64,000 bases of DNA from Streptomyces sp. NBC_00568 (GCF_026341855.1 NZ_JAPENW010000001.1:5137001-5201000); one strand, 5' to 3'; shown: positions 16,076 to 24,960, counted from the first letter of the stretch. Program-made: numbers and translations. Notes: generated by a model from the sequence alone, not told the origin.

Positions 16076-17425
16076 ATGGTGGAGACCACAGGCGGGGAGC
16101 CGGACGACGGCACCGCTGAGGTGCTCGACCGTCCGCTGCCCGACGGCGTGCGCCGACGCGTCGTACAGATCGTCTCGGACGGCTTCGGCGGACTGACGGT
16201 GGCCGAACTGCCCGTCCAGTTGAGACAGTACGCCCGGTTCGCGCCGAACCGGCGGGCCAAGTTCGCCGGCAACGCCATGGCCGCGGCGCTGGAGACGGAC
16301 CCGCTGTTCAGACAGCGCATCGCCGAGAAGCTGAGAGAGGCCCAGCCCGAGATCGTCGGGGCCCTCGAATCGGGCGCGCCGCCCCCGGCCGCGGATCCGC
16401 TGGACGTGGCGGCCGCGGCCTATGTGCTGCGCCCGGCGGGCTGGGTGAAGCTGGTCACCGCCGCGGGCGAGGAGGCCCTGCGGGCGGACGCGGAGCGTGC
16501 CGACGAGGAGAACCGCGCCGAGCTGGAGCGGCTGCGCGAGGAGCTCGAAGAGGCCCGCGGGCAGACGAGGGCCGAGACCGAACGGCTGCGCGCGGAAGTG
16601 GAGTCGGCCAGGAAAGAAGCGGAATCGCTTCACCGCAAGCTGCGCGGGGCCCTCAGTGACGTCAAGCGCGGCGAGGCGGCCCTGCGCAAGCTCCAGGCCG
16701 AGACGGACACGGTGAAGGCGGAGGGGCAGGCCCAGGTGTCCGCCGCCGAGAGCGAGACCCGGCGGCTCAAGGCGCGCCTCTCGGAGGCCGAGGCCGCCCT
16801 GGAGGCCACGCGCAAGGCGGCGCGCGAGGGGCGCAGTGTCGAGGACATGCGCGTCCGGCTGCTGCTCGACACCGTGCTGGACGCGGCCCAGGGCCTGCGC
16901 CGGGAACTGGCGCTGCCTCCCGTCTCCGTCCGGCCCGCCGAGACCGTGGACGCGGTCGAGCCGGGACGCATGACGCCGAAGGACATCGCCGCCCGCGCGC
17001 TCTCCGAGAACGACCCCGCGATCCTGGACCAGTTGCTCGCGCTGCCCCAGGCGCATCTGGTCGTCGACGGCTACAACGTCACCAAGACCGGCTATCCCCA
17101 GATGCCGCTGGAGAAGCAGCGGCTGAGGCTGCTCGGGCAGCTCTCGCAGCTGGCCGCGCAGACCGGCGCCGAGGTCACCTGTGTCTTCGACGGGGCCGAG
17201 CTGGCCGCGCCGGTGCTGCTCGCGCCGCCGCGCGGGGTCAGGGTGCTGTTCTCCAAGCCCGGCGTCACGGCGGACGAGCTGATCCGTCAGCTGGTGCGGG
17301 CCGAGCCGCCCGGGCGGCCGGTCATCGTCGTCTCGACCGACCGTGAGGTGGCGGACGGCATCGCGAAGGCGGGCGCCCGGCCGGTGGCGTCCGTGGTGCT
17401 CCTCAAGCGCTTCTCGCGCGGCTGA
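16076..17425 (+). CDS. NYN-domain (PIN-like) protein with long coiled coil
   Basis: The 449-residue protein has three parts: an N-terminal helical region (about 20-135), a long Glu/Arg/Ala-rich coiled coil (about 135-260), and a C-terminal YacP-like NYN domain (about 320-449). The NYN core shows the acidic metal-site residues in LVVDGYNVTKTGYP, TCVFDGAE and VVSTDREVADG, as in PIN-type ribonucleases. It is probably an RNA-binding protein or endoribonuclease whose coiled coil makes it oligomeric. It is close to a zinc-ribbon gene. The precise RNA target is unknown. Confidence 0.88.
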   Translation: MVETTGGEPDDGTAEVLDRPLPDGVRRRVVQIVSDGFGGLTVAELPVQLRQYARFAPNRRAKFAGNAMAAALETDPLFRQRIAEKLREAQPEIVGALESGAPPPAADPLDVAAAAYVLRPAGWVKLVTAAGEEALRADAERADEENRAELERLREELEEARGQTRAETERLRAEVESARKEAESLHRKLRGALSDVKRGEAALRKLQAETDTVKAEGQAQVSAAESETRRLKARLSEAEAALEATRKAAREGRSVEDMRVRLLLDTVLDAAQGLRRELALPPVSVRPAETVDAVEPGRMTPKDIAARALSENDPAILDQLLALPQAHLVVDGYNVTKTGYPQMPLEKQRLRLLGQLSQLAAQTGAEVTCVFDGAELAAPVLLAPPRGVRVLFSKPGVTADELIRQLVRAEPPGRPVIVVSTDREVADGIAKAGARPVASVVLLKRFSRG

Positions 17426-17879
17426 GCGACCCCTTTCGCCTTCTTTCTCCCTCGCGTTTCCTTTTGCTCGTTTCGTTCCGGGCGATTCCTCCCGTTCGCC
17501 CCCTTCCGCGCTTCTTCGCGCGCGCCTTCGGGAGCGCCATCTCCCGCCTCCGGCCCCGGGTTTCGCGTGGACGGCGATCCGGGGCCTAAGTCGCATCAGT
17601 CACCTACACCCCATGCGTAACCTCTGGGCTTGATGCCCGAATTGACAGGACCTTCACGCGACGTAGTGTCAAGCGCACATCACTGCAGGTGAGTTGAGTG
17701 CAAAGAATCCGCTCCTGACAAAGAATTTTCAGGTTTGGATTTGAACTGATCACAAGTAGGTCACTAGGGTCATGCCTCGAACCTCCAACTAGGGTGATCA
17801 CTCATGAGGAGTGACGGTGGAGGGGCACCGCCCGTCGGCGTCTTCGGCAGGCGGCTGGAGGAAGAAGGAGCTCGCCTTC
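17426..17879 (+). other. 454-bp leader of the first NlpC/P60 gene, with promoter and repeats
   Basis: Bases about 17430-17560 are a pyrimidine-rich stretch on the top strand with no gene. A promoter-like pair follows at 17642-17669. Bases 17745-17810 are unusually AT-rich for this genome and hold the octamer ACTAGGGT twice and TGATCAC twice. I compared the leader with the ydaO/c-di-AMP riboswitch known in front of some Streptomyces wall hydrolases and could not recognise it here. Confidence 0.5.
17642..17669 (+). promoter_or_regulatory. Candidate SigA-type promoter upstream of NlpC/P60 gene
   Basis: TTGACA (17642-17647), a 16-base spacer and TAGTGT (17664-17669) match actinobacterial housekeeping promoter consensus. 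It would give a leader of about 200 bases. Confidence 0.5.
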
Positions 17880-18914
17880 GTGGCGTCCCACCGTCGACCC
17901 AAGCAGCCGAGCCGCACCCGTGTGACCGTGCTCACCACCGCCGCCGCTGCAGCCGTTGCCCTCAGTGCCAACGTCGCCAATGCCGCGCCGTCCGAGAAGC
18001 CCAACAAGGACGAGGTCAAGACCAAGGTCGACAAGCTCTACGAAGAGGCCGAGCAGGCCACGGAGAAGCTCAACGGCGCCAAGGAGAAGCAGGAGAAGCT
18101 GCAGAAGCAGATCAGCTCCCTGCAGGACAACGTCGCCCGCGGCCAGGAGGAGCTCAACGAGCTCCGTGACGGCCTCGGTTCGATGGCCAGCGCCCAGTAC
18201 CGCACCGGTGGCATCGACCCCTCCGTGGCGCTCTTCCTCTCCTCGGACCCGGACGACTACCTGGACAAGGCGTCCGCCATGGACCAGCTGAGCGGTCAGC
18301 AGGTCGAGTCGCTCAAGAAGGTCCAGGAGAAGCAGCGTTCGCTCGCCCAGCAGCGTTCCGAGGCCTCCGAGAAGCTCAAGGACCTCGCCGACACGCGGAC
18401 CGAGCTCGCCAAGAAGAAGAAGGAAGTCCAGGGCAAGCTGGGCGCCGCGCAGAAGCTCCTGAACTCCCTGACGGCACAGGAGAGGGCCGCGCTCGCGGCC
18501 AAGGAGAAGGAGCGGGCGACCCGCGCCAGCGAGCGCGTCGACCTCGGCGGCGCCAAGGCCGCCTCCGGCCGCGCCGGCGCCGCGTTCAGCGCCGCGCAGA
18601 CCCGGATCGGATCGCCGTACGTGTACGGCGCCACCGGCCCCAGCTCCTTCGACTGCTCCGGCCTCACCTCCTGGGCGTACGGCCAGGCCGGTGTCGCCAT
18701 ACCGCGCACCTCGCAGGCCCAGGCCAACGCGGGCACGCGCATCTACTCGCAGAGCGACCTGCAGGTCGGTGACCTGGTCATCTTCTACGGCGACCAGCAC
18801 CACGTCGGCCTCTACGCGGGCAACGGCCAGGTGCTGCACGCCCCGCGCACCGGCACGGTCGTCCGCTACGAGTCGATCGGCAACATGCCCTTCCAGTTCG
18901 GCGTCCGGGTCTGA
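17880..18914 (+). CDS. Secreted NlpC/P60 peptidoglycan endopeptidase with coiled coil (first copy)
   Basis: The 344-residue protein has a signal peptide (residues 1 to about 37, cleavage after ANVANA), a long coiled coil (about 45-205) and a C-terminal NlpC/P60 domain. The catalytic Cys lies in FDCSGLTSWAY and the His in HHVGLYAG. It should cut D-Glu-mDAP bonds in the wall, like RipA-type hydrolases. GTG 17880 has AAGGAG nine bases upstream. GTG 17817 also has a fair ribosome site (GAGGAG) and would add 21 residues before the signal peptide. A near-paralogue follows directly. Confidence 0.93.
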   Translation: MASHRRPKQPSRTRVTVLTTAAAAAVALSANVANAAPSEKPNKDEVKTKVDKLYEEAEQATEKLNGAKEKQEKLQKQISSLQDNVARGQEELNELRDGLGSMASAQYRTGGIDPSVALFLSSDPDDYLDKASAMDQLSGQQVESLKKVQEKQRSLAQQRSEASEKLKDLADTRTELAKKKKEVQGKLGAAQKLLNSLTAQERAALAAKEKERATRASERVDLGGAKAASGRAGAAFSAAQTRIGSPYVYGATGPSSFDCSGLTSWAYGQAGVAIPRTSQAQANAGTRIYSQSDLQVGDLVIFYGDQHHVGLYAGNGQVLHAPRTGTVVRYESIGNMPFQFGVRV

Positions 18915-18924
18915 TCCGGCCGGC

Positions 18925-18948
18925 GGGCCGGAGCTGACTCCGGCCGCC
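18925..18948 (+). terminator. Terminator after first NlpC/P60 gene
   Basis: Perfect stem GCCGGAG-ctga-CTCCGGC (18927-18944), extended by flanking G/C pairs, 13 bp after the stop. No T-run. Confidence 0.7.
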
Positions 18949-19008
18949 CGCGGGAACGCCTTGCCGCGCCGCCCAAACGGGCGAATTGCGACAACTTCCG
19001 CTGACCCC

Positions 19009-19044
19009 ACGCCCCGTCGGTGACCTGCGTCTCCGGCGGGGCGT
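19009..19044 (+). terminator. Second hairpin in the NlpC/P60 intergenic gap
   Basis: Arms ACGCCCC (19009-19015) and GGGGCGT (19038-19044) enclose a 22-base loop and are followed by cactttg. Either a second terminator or a leader structure of the next gene. Confidence 0.45.
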
Positions 19045-19153
19045 CACTTTGTGTGCCCGCGAGGGTCTTTGGCCGGTGCGTAGTCGCACGGCTACTGTCT
19101 GGCGCGTTTCCCCCAACAGCGGGGGACCGTCAGCGGAGGGAGAGCGGCTACCT

Positions 19154-20176
19154 GTGGGGTTCCATCGCCGCCTTGAACCGACCGGCTTCGACCGGGGCGC
19201 CGGCGCCTTCGGCATCGCCGCCTGCGTGATGTCCGCGGCGGCCGCCGCACTCGGCACCCTGCCCGCCTCGGCGGCACCGCAGGACGACACCCGGGCCGAG
19301 GTGGACCGCCTCTACACCCAGGCCGAGAAGGCCACCGAGGCGTTCAACAAGGCCGACGAGCGTGCCGACACGCTGCGCGAGCAGGTCGGCACGGCACAGG
19401 ACGAGATCGCCCGGCAGCAGGAGCGCATCAACACCATGCGCGACTCGCTCGGTTCGCTCGCCGGGGCGCAGTACCGCTCCGGCGGCCTCGACCCCTCGCT
19501 CGCGCTGCTCTTCTCCGACGACCCGGACGACTACCTCGACAAGGCCGCCGCCCTCGACCGGATCACCGCCCACCAGGCCGGCGAGCTCGAGGACCTCCAG
19601 CTCGCCATGCGCGACCTCGCCCAGAAGCGCGAGGAGGCCGACGGGAAACTCGCCGAGCTGGAGCGCAGCCGCAAGGCGGTCGCCCGGAACAAGCGGGTCG
19701 TCGAGGGCAAACTGGCCAAGGCGCGGCAGCTGCTCAACTCGCTGCCGTACGCCGACCGCGCCGCCTACGAACGGGCCTCGCGCTCGGCGCGCGCCGGCAT
19801 GCCCGACCTCGGGGGCGCCGTCCCGTCCTCGGCGCGCGCGGCCGCCGCCGTCGCCGCGGCCCGCTCGGCGCTCGGCCGTCCCTACGTGTGGGGCGCCAAC
19901 GGGCCGGGCGGCTTCGACTGTTCGGGCCTCATGCAGTGGTCGTACGCGCGGGCCGGGGTCGGTCTGCCGCGCACCTCGCAGGCCCAGCGGTACGCCGGAC
20001 GGCAGGTGCCGCTCTCCCAGGCGCAGCCCGGTGACCTGGTCACCTACCGGTCCGACGCCAGCCATGTCGGGATGTACGTGGGCAACGGCCAGGTGATCCA
20101 CGCGCCCTACCCGGGCGCCCCGGTGCGCTACGACCCGGTCGGGATGATGCCGGTCTCGTCCGTCACCCGGCCCTGA
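19154..20176 (+). CDS. Secreted NlpC/P60 peptidoglycan endopeptidase with coiled coil (second copy)
   Basis: The 340-residue protein has the same layout as the gene before it: signal peptide (cleavage about PASAA), coiled coil (about 45-205) and NlpC/P60 domain with FDCSGLMQWSYA and SHVGMYVG. The paired segments SLGSLAGAQYRSGGLDPSLAL and SMASAQYRTGGIDPSVALF show recent common origin. GTG 19154 follows GGAGGGAG at a long spacing. A frame open to 18986 overlaps a terminator and is unlikely to be coding. Separate promoters for the two copies suggest separate timing. Confidence 0.92.
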   Translation: MGFHRRLEPTGFDRGAGAFGIAACVMSAAAAALGTLPASAAPQDDTRAEVDRLYTQAEKATEAFNKADERADTLREQVGTAQDEIARQQERINTMRDSLGSLAGAQYRSGGLDPSLALLFSDDPDDYLDKAAALDRITAHQAGELEDLQLAMRDLAQKREEADGKLAELERSRKAVARNKRVVEGKLAKARQLLNSLPYADRAAYERASRSARAGMPDLGGAVPSSARAAAAVAAARSALGRPYVWGANGPGGFDCSGLMQWSYARAGVGLPRTSQAQRYAGRQVPLSQAQPGDLVTYRSDASHVGMYVGNGQVIHAPYPGAPVRYDPVGMMPVSSVTRP

Positions 20177-20240
20177 CGGGGCGAGGCGACGGCACCACGC
20201 GGAACCGGTGGGCCGGCGCGGGCACCGTACGATCGGGAAG

Positions 20241-21476
20241 ATGGCTGGTCGAAGGCGTGCGTCGCGAGCGGGACTTTCCCTGGTGCTGCTGCTCGCCGTG
20301 CTCGTCGGCTGCGGCGGCCGGGTGCCGTCGGACACCGCGTCGGCCGATGTGCAGCGGGTCCTCGACCGGCGCGCGGCCGCGGTCGTGGACCGGGACGAGG
20401 CGGCGTTCCGGGCCACCGGGGAGGCGGCCGGCGCCGGAAAGGCTTTCGCGAACCTGCGTGACGTGCCGCTGGCGGCCTGGTCCTACCGTCTGACCGAGCT
20501 GCACCGCTCCGGCGACCGGGCCACGGCCCGGGCCGAACTGCGCTACCGCATCGAGGGCTACGACGCCGCACCGGTCTCCGCCGACCGCACCCTGCGTCTG
20601 ACCCGCGCCGCCGGAGCCTGGCGCGTCGCCTCCGACGAGCCCGCGGGCAAGGCCGGAGACCAGCTCTGGGATCAGGGCGCCGTGACGACCGTACGGGGTG
20701 AGCGCAGCCTCGTTCTCGGGGTCGGGCAGTCCGGCGAGCGGCTGCGTTCCTTCGCGGGCCTGGCGGACCACGCCGTGCCCGCCGTGTCGGAGGCCTGGGG
20801 CACGGACTGGGCGCGGCACGTCGTCGTCCTCGTACCGAAGTCGCTGGAGGGGATGGCGGGGCTGCTCGGGGCTCCGGCGTCCGGATACCGGGGGATCGCG
20901 GCGGTCACCACCGGCGAGGTGGGCGAAGCGGGACGGGGGTCCCCCCGGCCGGGGGCCGGGGGAGGTCCCGCGAAGGCGCCCGCGGACCGGATCATCGTCA
21001 ACCCGGACGCCTACGGCGTCCTCGGCGCCCTCGGAAAGCAGGTCGTGCTCACCCACGAGACCACGCACGTCGCCACCCGCGCCCACACCACGGCCGTCAC
21101 CCCGCTGTGGCTCTCCGAGGGGTACGCGGACTGGGTCGGCTACCGCGGCAGCGGGCGGGCACCCGGGCAGGTCGCGCCGGAGCTGGAGCGCTCCGTGGCC
21201 GAGGGGCGTCTCCCGGCCGCGCTGCCCGGCGACGGGGACTTCGGGTTCACCGCGGACGCGGGCCGGCTGGCGCAGGCCTACGAGGGCGGCTGGATGGCCT
21301 GCCGGCTGATCGCCGACCGCTGGGGCGAGGTCCGCCTGAACGACTTCTACCGGGCGGTGGGCGACCACCGGAAGCGGGCCGGGGCGGTCGAGGGCGCGCT
21401 GCGGGACGTGCTGCACACGACGCCGGAGAAGTTCACCGAGCTCTGGCGGCAGTACCTCAGGGACCAACTCGGCTGA
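20241..21476 (+). CDS. Lipoprotein zinc metallopeptidase-like protein (peptidase MA type)
   Basis: The 411-residue protein has a signal peptide with lipobox LVGC (residues 1-19), so it is predicted to be a surface lipoprotein. Residues about 30-140 resemble an NTF2-like region. The C-terminal half has the zinc motif HETTH (residues 272-276) and the third ligand Glu in LSEGYADW (about residue 293), 17 residues later. This spacing fits the gluzincin-like peptidase MA clan. No partner is apparent. A Gly/Pro-rich loop at 20930-20975 is probably a linker. It ends 13 bp before the opposing PadR gene. Confidence 0.85.
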   Translation: MAGRRRASRAGLSLVLLLAVLVGCGGRVPSDTASADVQRVLDRRAAAVVDRDEAAFRATGEAAGAGKAFANLRDVPLAAWSYRLTELHRSGDRATARAELRYRIEGYDAAPVSADRTLRLTRAAGAWRVASDEPAGKAGDQLWDQGAVTTVRGERSLVLGVGQSGERLRSFAGLADHAVPAVSEAWGTDWARHVVVLVPKSLEGMAGLLGAPASGYRGIAAVTTGEVGEAGRGSPRPGAGGGPAKAPADRIIVNPDAYGVLGALGKQVVLTHETTHVATRAHTTAVTPLWLSEGYADWVGYRGSGRAPGQVAPELERSVAEGRLPAALPGDGDFGFTADAGRLAQAYEGGWMACRLIADRWGEVRLNDFYRAVGDHRKRAGAVEGALRDVLHTTPEKFTELWRQYLRDQLG

Positions 21477-21489
21477 CCCGCCGGTCCGT

Positions 21490-22014
21490 TCATCCCTCGA
21501 GCCGGTGGATGGCCTCCGCGAGCCACGTCCGCTCCGCCTCGCCCGTCGCCCGCGCGACCCGCAGCATGCCCTGCCGGAACAGATCGTCGGCCTCCTCCGC
21601 GCGCACCGGCCGGCCGTCCCGGTAGAAGAAGCTCGCCGGGGTCTCCAGGAACTCCTGGCGGCGGCGCAGTACCGCGGCCTGCTCGCGGGGGTCGGCAAGG
21701 TGGCGCAGGAACGCCAGGAGCGTGTTGAAGCGCACCTGGTCGGTGATCTCGGCCTGCTTGGGGTGGCGCAGCCGCTCCAGGAGGTCCTCACGGCCCTTCC
21801 CGGTGAGCGACAGGATGCGCCGCGGGGCCGCGCCGCTGCCGGGCTCGGTGTGCTGGTCGAGCAGGCCCGCGGCGACCAGGCGGGTGATCGCCGGGTAGAG
21901 GGCCCCGTCGCTGACCGGGCGGACATGGCCGCTGAGGGCCTTGATGCGCTCCTTCAGCTCGTAGCCGTGCAGGGGCTCCTCGTACAGAAAGCCCAGGATC
22001 GACAGCTCCAGCAT
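21490..22014 (-). CDS. PadR-family transcriptional regulator
   Basis: The 174-residue protein begins MLELSILGFLYEEPLHGYEL, the classic PadR winged-helix start. The recognition region is VSDGALYPAITRLVAAGLL, and the C-terminal part is the helical dimerisation domain (about 95-170). The ATG at 22014 has AGGAG eight bases upstream and is preferred over 22041 or 22119. It is divergent from a MATE exporter with a strong palindrome between, so it most likely represses that exporter and itself. The inducer is unknown. Confidence 0.93.
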   Translation of the reverse strand: MLELSILGFLYEEPLHGYELKERIKALSGHVRPVSDGALYPAITRLVAAGLLDQHTEPGSGAAPRRILSLTGKGREDLLERLRHPKQAEITDQVRFNTLLAFLRHLADPREQAAVLRRRQEFLETPASFFYRDGRPVRAEEADDLFRQGMLRVARATGEAERTWLAEAIHRLEG

Positions 22015-22168
22015 CCGGTCGGCTCCTAGCTCGTGGGTCATCGGGGTACGGCGCGTCTGCCGTACCACCGTTCGCTTCGCGGCTCCCCGCGTACGGGCTT
22101 CCCGCGCCTTGGTGCTCACGGGCGTCCCGGGTCCGTGTGTTCGCGGTCGTCCCGCTGCCGTCGTGCCC

Positions 22169-22218
22169 GCGGTCCGCCCGCGTCTTCATGCTTGCGGTCC
22201 GCCCGCGTCTTCATGCTT
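22169..22218. repeat. Exact 25-bp tandem duplication upstream of padR
   Basis: Two identical 25-bp units (22169-22193 and 22194-22218) starting GCGGTCCGCCCG and ending TCATGCTT. A third partial copy (GCGGGCTCC) follows. It lies in the padR/MATE intergenic region. Confidence 0.9.
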
Positions 22219-22249
22219 GCGGGCTCCCCGCACCCATGGTACCTCTTAT

Positions 22250-22276
22250 CGAGCTACCTCTAAACGAGGTAGCTCG
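22250..22276. promoter_or_regulatory. Palindromic operator between padR and MATE genes
   Basis: Perfect 11-bp arms CGAGCTACCTC (22250-22260) and GAGGTAGCTCG (22266-22276) with loop taaac. The flanks repeat TATCGAG on both sides. It ends 16 bases before the MATE GTG and overlaps its ribosome-site region. Best candidate for the PadR binding site. Confidence 0.75.
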
Positions 22277-22292
22277 TATCGAGGGAGCCTCC

Positions 22293-23612
22293 GTGAACGC
22301 CCATCGCAAGCAGCTCGTAGCGCTCGCCCACCCCGTCTATCTCTCGCTGCTCGCGTCCGTCGCCGCCGGAATCATCAATACCGTCTGGGTCTCCCGGCTC
22401 GGCGGTGACGCCGTGGCCGCCGTCGCCGTCGCGACCAACACCGAGAACGTGCTGCTCGGCGTCGCCCTGGTCTTCGCCTCCGGCACCACCGTCCTGGTCT
22501 CGCACGCCCGGGGCGCCCGCGACCCGGGCGCGGTCCGGGCGGCCGTACGCGGAGGCTGGGCACTGTGCGCCGTGGTCACGCCGGTGATCGCCCTCGGCGG
22601 CTACCTGCTGCGCGAGCCGCTGGCCCGGCTGGTGCTCGGCGGCGACGGACGCGCGCTGACCCTCGCCGTCCAGTACTTCGCGATCTCGCTGCCCGGCATC
22701 GCCGTCTTCTTCGCGCAGAACCTCGTCGACGGCATCCTGAAGGGCACCGGCGACACCCGCACCCCGATGCGCCTCGCCCTGCTGGCCAACGGCCTGATCC
22801 TCGGCCTCGACCCGTTCCTCATCCACGCGTACGGCGTCCGGGGCGCCGCCGTCTCGACGGTGCTGTGCCGCGGCGTGGCGCTGGCCGCGGGCCTGCGCGC
22901 CCTGCGCCGGAACGCCCTCCTGTCCGAGGCGGCCACCGCGGTGCCCGCCGAAGCCACCGGCGCCGCCCTGCGCCGCACCCTCACGACCGGGCTGCCCATG
23001 TCCGCCGACTTCACGGTGCGGCAGGGCGGCGCGCTCGTGCTGGTCGCGATCGTGGCCCGGCTGGGGACGACGGCCGTCGCGGCGTACGCGATCGCGTACA
23101 AGGTCATGTACGTCGCCACCATGGCGTTCTACTCCGTGCGGCAGGCCGCCTCGATCCACACCGCGCACACCCGGGGCGCGGGCCGCGACGAACGGGGCGC
23201 CATCGGGCGGCAGGCCGTCCTCGTCTCGGGGGCCGCCGGCCTGCTCGCCGCGGGACTCCTCGCCGCGCTGGCTCCCTGGCTCATGCGGGCCTTCGGCGCC
23301 GGCCCCGCGGTCGCCCACGACGGCGTGCTCTTCCTGCGCTGCGTCGGTCCCTACCTGCTGCTGATGGCCTGCTTCATCGCGCTCGGCGGGGTCTTCGAGG
23401 GCAGCGGGGGAGCGCCGGTGCTGCTCCGGGTGACGCTGGCCGGTACGGCGGTCCAGCTCCCGCTGGCCCACGTCCTGTCCGGACTCGGGCTCCCCGGGAT
23501 CTGCCTCGCCCTCGTGCTCTCCATGACGGTGCAGTGCGCCGCCCTGTGGTGGTGGACCAGGCGGGCCGGGCGTCAGGAGGACGCCAGGGTCTCCTTGGTG
23601 CGGGCCGCCTGA
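22293..23612 (+). CDS. MATE-family multidrug efflux transporter
   Basis: The 439-residue protein has about 12 membrane helices in two homologous halves. The N-terminus AHPVYLSLLASVAAGIINTVWVSRLGGDAV is the MatE signature; the second half starts near GLPMSADFTVRQGG. It likely exports cationic drugs or metabolites by Na+ or H+ antiport. GTG 22293 has GAGGGAG at six-base spacing. It is divergent from and probably repressed by the PadR protein. Its last 40 bases overlap the end of the opposing glycosyltransferase gene. Confidence 0.93.
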   Translation: MNAHRKQLVALAHPVYLSLLASVAAGIINTVWVSRLGGDAVAAVAVATNTENVLLGVALVFASGTTVLVSHARGARDPGAVRAAVRGGWALCAVVTPVIALGGYLLREPLARLVLGGDGRALTLAVQYFAISLPGIAVFFAQNLVDGILKGTGDTRTPMRLALLANGLILGLDPFLIHAYGVRGAAVSTVLCRGVALAAGLRALRRNALLSEAATAVPAEATGAALRRTLTTGLPMSADFTVRQGGALVLVAIVARLGTTAVAAYAIAYKVMYVATMAFYSVRQAASIHTAHTRGAGRDERGAIGRQAVLVSGAAGLLAAGLLAALAPWLMRAFGAGPAVAHDGVLFLRCVGPYLLLMACFIALGGVFEGSGGAPVLLRVTLAGTAVQLPLAHVLSGLGLPGICLALVLSMTVQCAALWWWTRRAGRQEDARVSLVRAA

Positions 23613-24814
23613 GCGGGGAGGGCCCGGGCCGGCTCGGACACCGTGCCCCGCCACAGCACCCGGGCGGCCAGCAGCGCGGCGATCACCAGCAGGCCGTTGC
23701 GGACGACGAGGAGGGTGATGCCCAGCGGGGTGCTGCCCACGACGTCCGCGAACCAGACCGGGAACTCCAGCACCGTCACGAAGCACGCGATCAGCACCAG
23801 GCAGGCGGGCACCGCCATCCGGCTCGCGCGAAAGCACAGGCAGACGGCGGCGAGCCCGACCAGCCACACCAGGTACTGCGGGCTGATGACCCGGCTGGTG
23901 GCGGTGAACATCAGGACGGCGACGAACGCGGCGTCGGCGAGCGTGTGCGTCAGGAACCGCTTGGCGCGCAGGCGCCACAACAGCAGCCAGCCGAAGGCGA
24001 GCGAGGTCAGCACCAGGGCCGCGGTGCTCACCAGGTCGACGTAGGGTCCGAGGAACTCCACCGAGCCGTAGTTGAGCAGCACGCGCCCGTTCCAGCCGTG
24101 GTGCCGGGCCACGTGGAAGACGAGGGAGCCCAGCGACTCCACCTCGGTACCGCGGTCACGCTGGGCGGTCAGGAAGCCGAACGCGCCCGGCATCGTCGCC
24201 CAGAACAGCACCGCGATCGCGCCCGCCGACGCCGCGGCCCAGACCCAGGCCCGGCGGCGCACCGCGGCGACCAGCAGCAGCACCGGCCACACCTTGACCA
24301 TCGCGCCGAAGCCCACGAGCATCCCCATGACCCGGGGATGCCGGGCCCCCGCGAGCAGCGCGGCCACCGCGACGGCCGTCACCATCACGTCGTAGCGGGC
24401 GTACACGGTCGGCCCGAGCAGCGGAACCCCGATCACCCACACCCAGGCGCCGCGCCGCGTCTTGCCGGAGCGCGAGCCCGCGTACAGGAGGAGCCCGAAC
24501 ACCACCAGGTCGGCGACGAAGGCCAGCACGAAGAAGGCGTGCTGGTAGTCGAGGAACGGCAGCAGGCCGGGGGAGAGGACCGCGAGCGAGGCGGCCGGCG
24601 GGTACTGCCAGGTCACGTCGTTCTGCGGGAAGCTGCCGTGCCGCAGGACCTCGTACCAGCCGTGGTAGATCACGGACACGTCGCTGGTGACGTCCGGGCC
24701 GGGGAAGACGTACACCTTGGCCACGAAGAGCAGCAGCGTCAGCCTGGTCAGGCCCCAGATCCCCAGCAGTGCCGCCAGGCCGAACGGGAACCTCGTGCTC
24801 CGTGCCCCCGTCAT
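23573..24814 (-). CDS. GT87-type polyprenol-phosphate-mannose mannosyltransferase-like membrane protein
   Basis: The 413-residue protein has about ten membrane helices and matches the DUF2029/GT87 family. Visible features are the early Asp-containing loop (FPGPDVTSDVSVIYHGWY), the QYPPAASL motif and VKVWPVLLL. These enzymes add mannose from a lipid donor to cell-envelope glycolipids. The neighbouring GT4 gene is divergent and also mannosyl-related, supporting an envelope role. ATG 24814 is preferred; the frame is open to 24880. Its 3' end overlaps the MATE gene by 40 bp tail to tail. Confidence 0.82.
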   Translation of the reverse strand: MTGARSTRFPFGLAALLGIWGLTRLTLLLFVAKVYVFPGPDVTSDVSVIYHGWYEVLRHGSFPQNDVTWQYPPAASLAVLSPGLLPFLDYQHAFFVLAFVADLVVFGLLLYAGSRSGKTRRGAWVWVIGVPLLGPTVYARYDVMVTAVAVAALLAGARHPRVMGMLVGFGAMVKVWPVLLLVAAVRRRAWVWAAASAGAIAVLFWATMPGAFGFLTAQRDRGTEVESLGSLVFHVARHHGWNGRVLLNYGSVEFLGPYVDLVSTAALVLTSLAFGWLLLWRLRAKRFLTHTLADAAFVAVLMFTATSRVISPQYLVWLVGLAAVCLCFRASRMAVPACLVLIACFVTVLEFPVWFADVVGSTPLGITLLVVRNGLLVIAALLAARVLWRGTVSEPARALPAQAARTKETLASS

Positions 24815-24960
24815 GCCCTGCCCACCTGGCCCTCTTCGTCCGGATCGAGTGCGTCGCCGCCGCGTTCTTCGCGGAGTCATGATGGCGCGCCGGTCTGTGT
24901 GCGAGCCGTCAAGCGCGGTCGTGCGGAGCTGTGAGTATAGATTCGATAGTGTCGAACACG

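Noticed and set aside
17642..17880. ydaO/c-di-AMP riboswitch ahead of NlpC/P60
   Set aside because: I looked for the known conserved blocks and did not find them; only a promoter and short repeats are seen.
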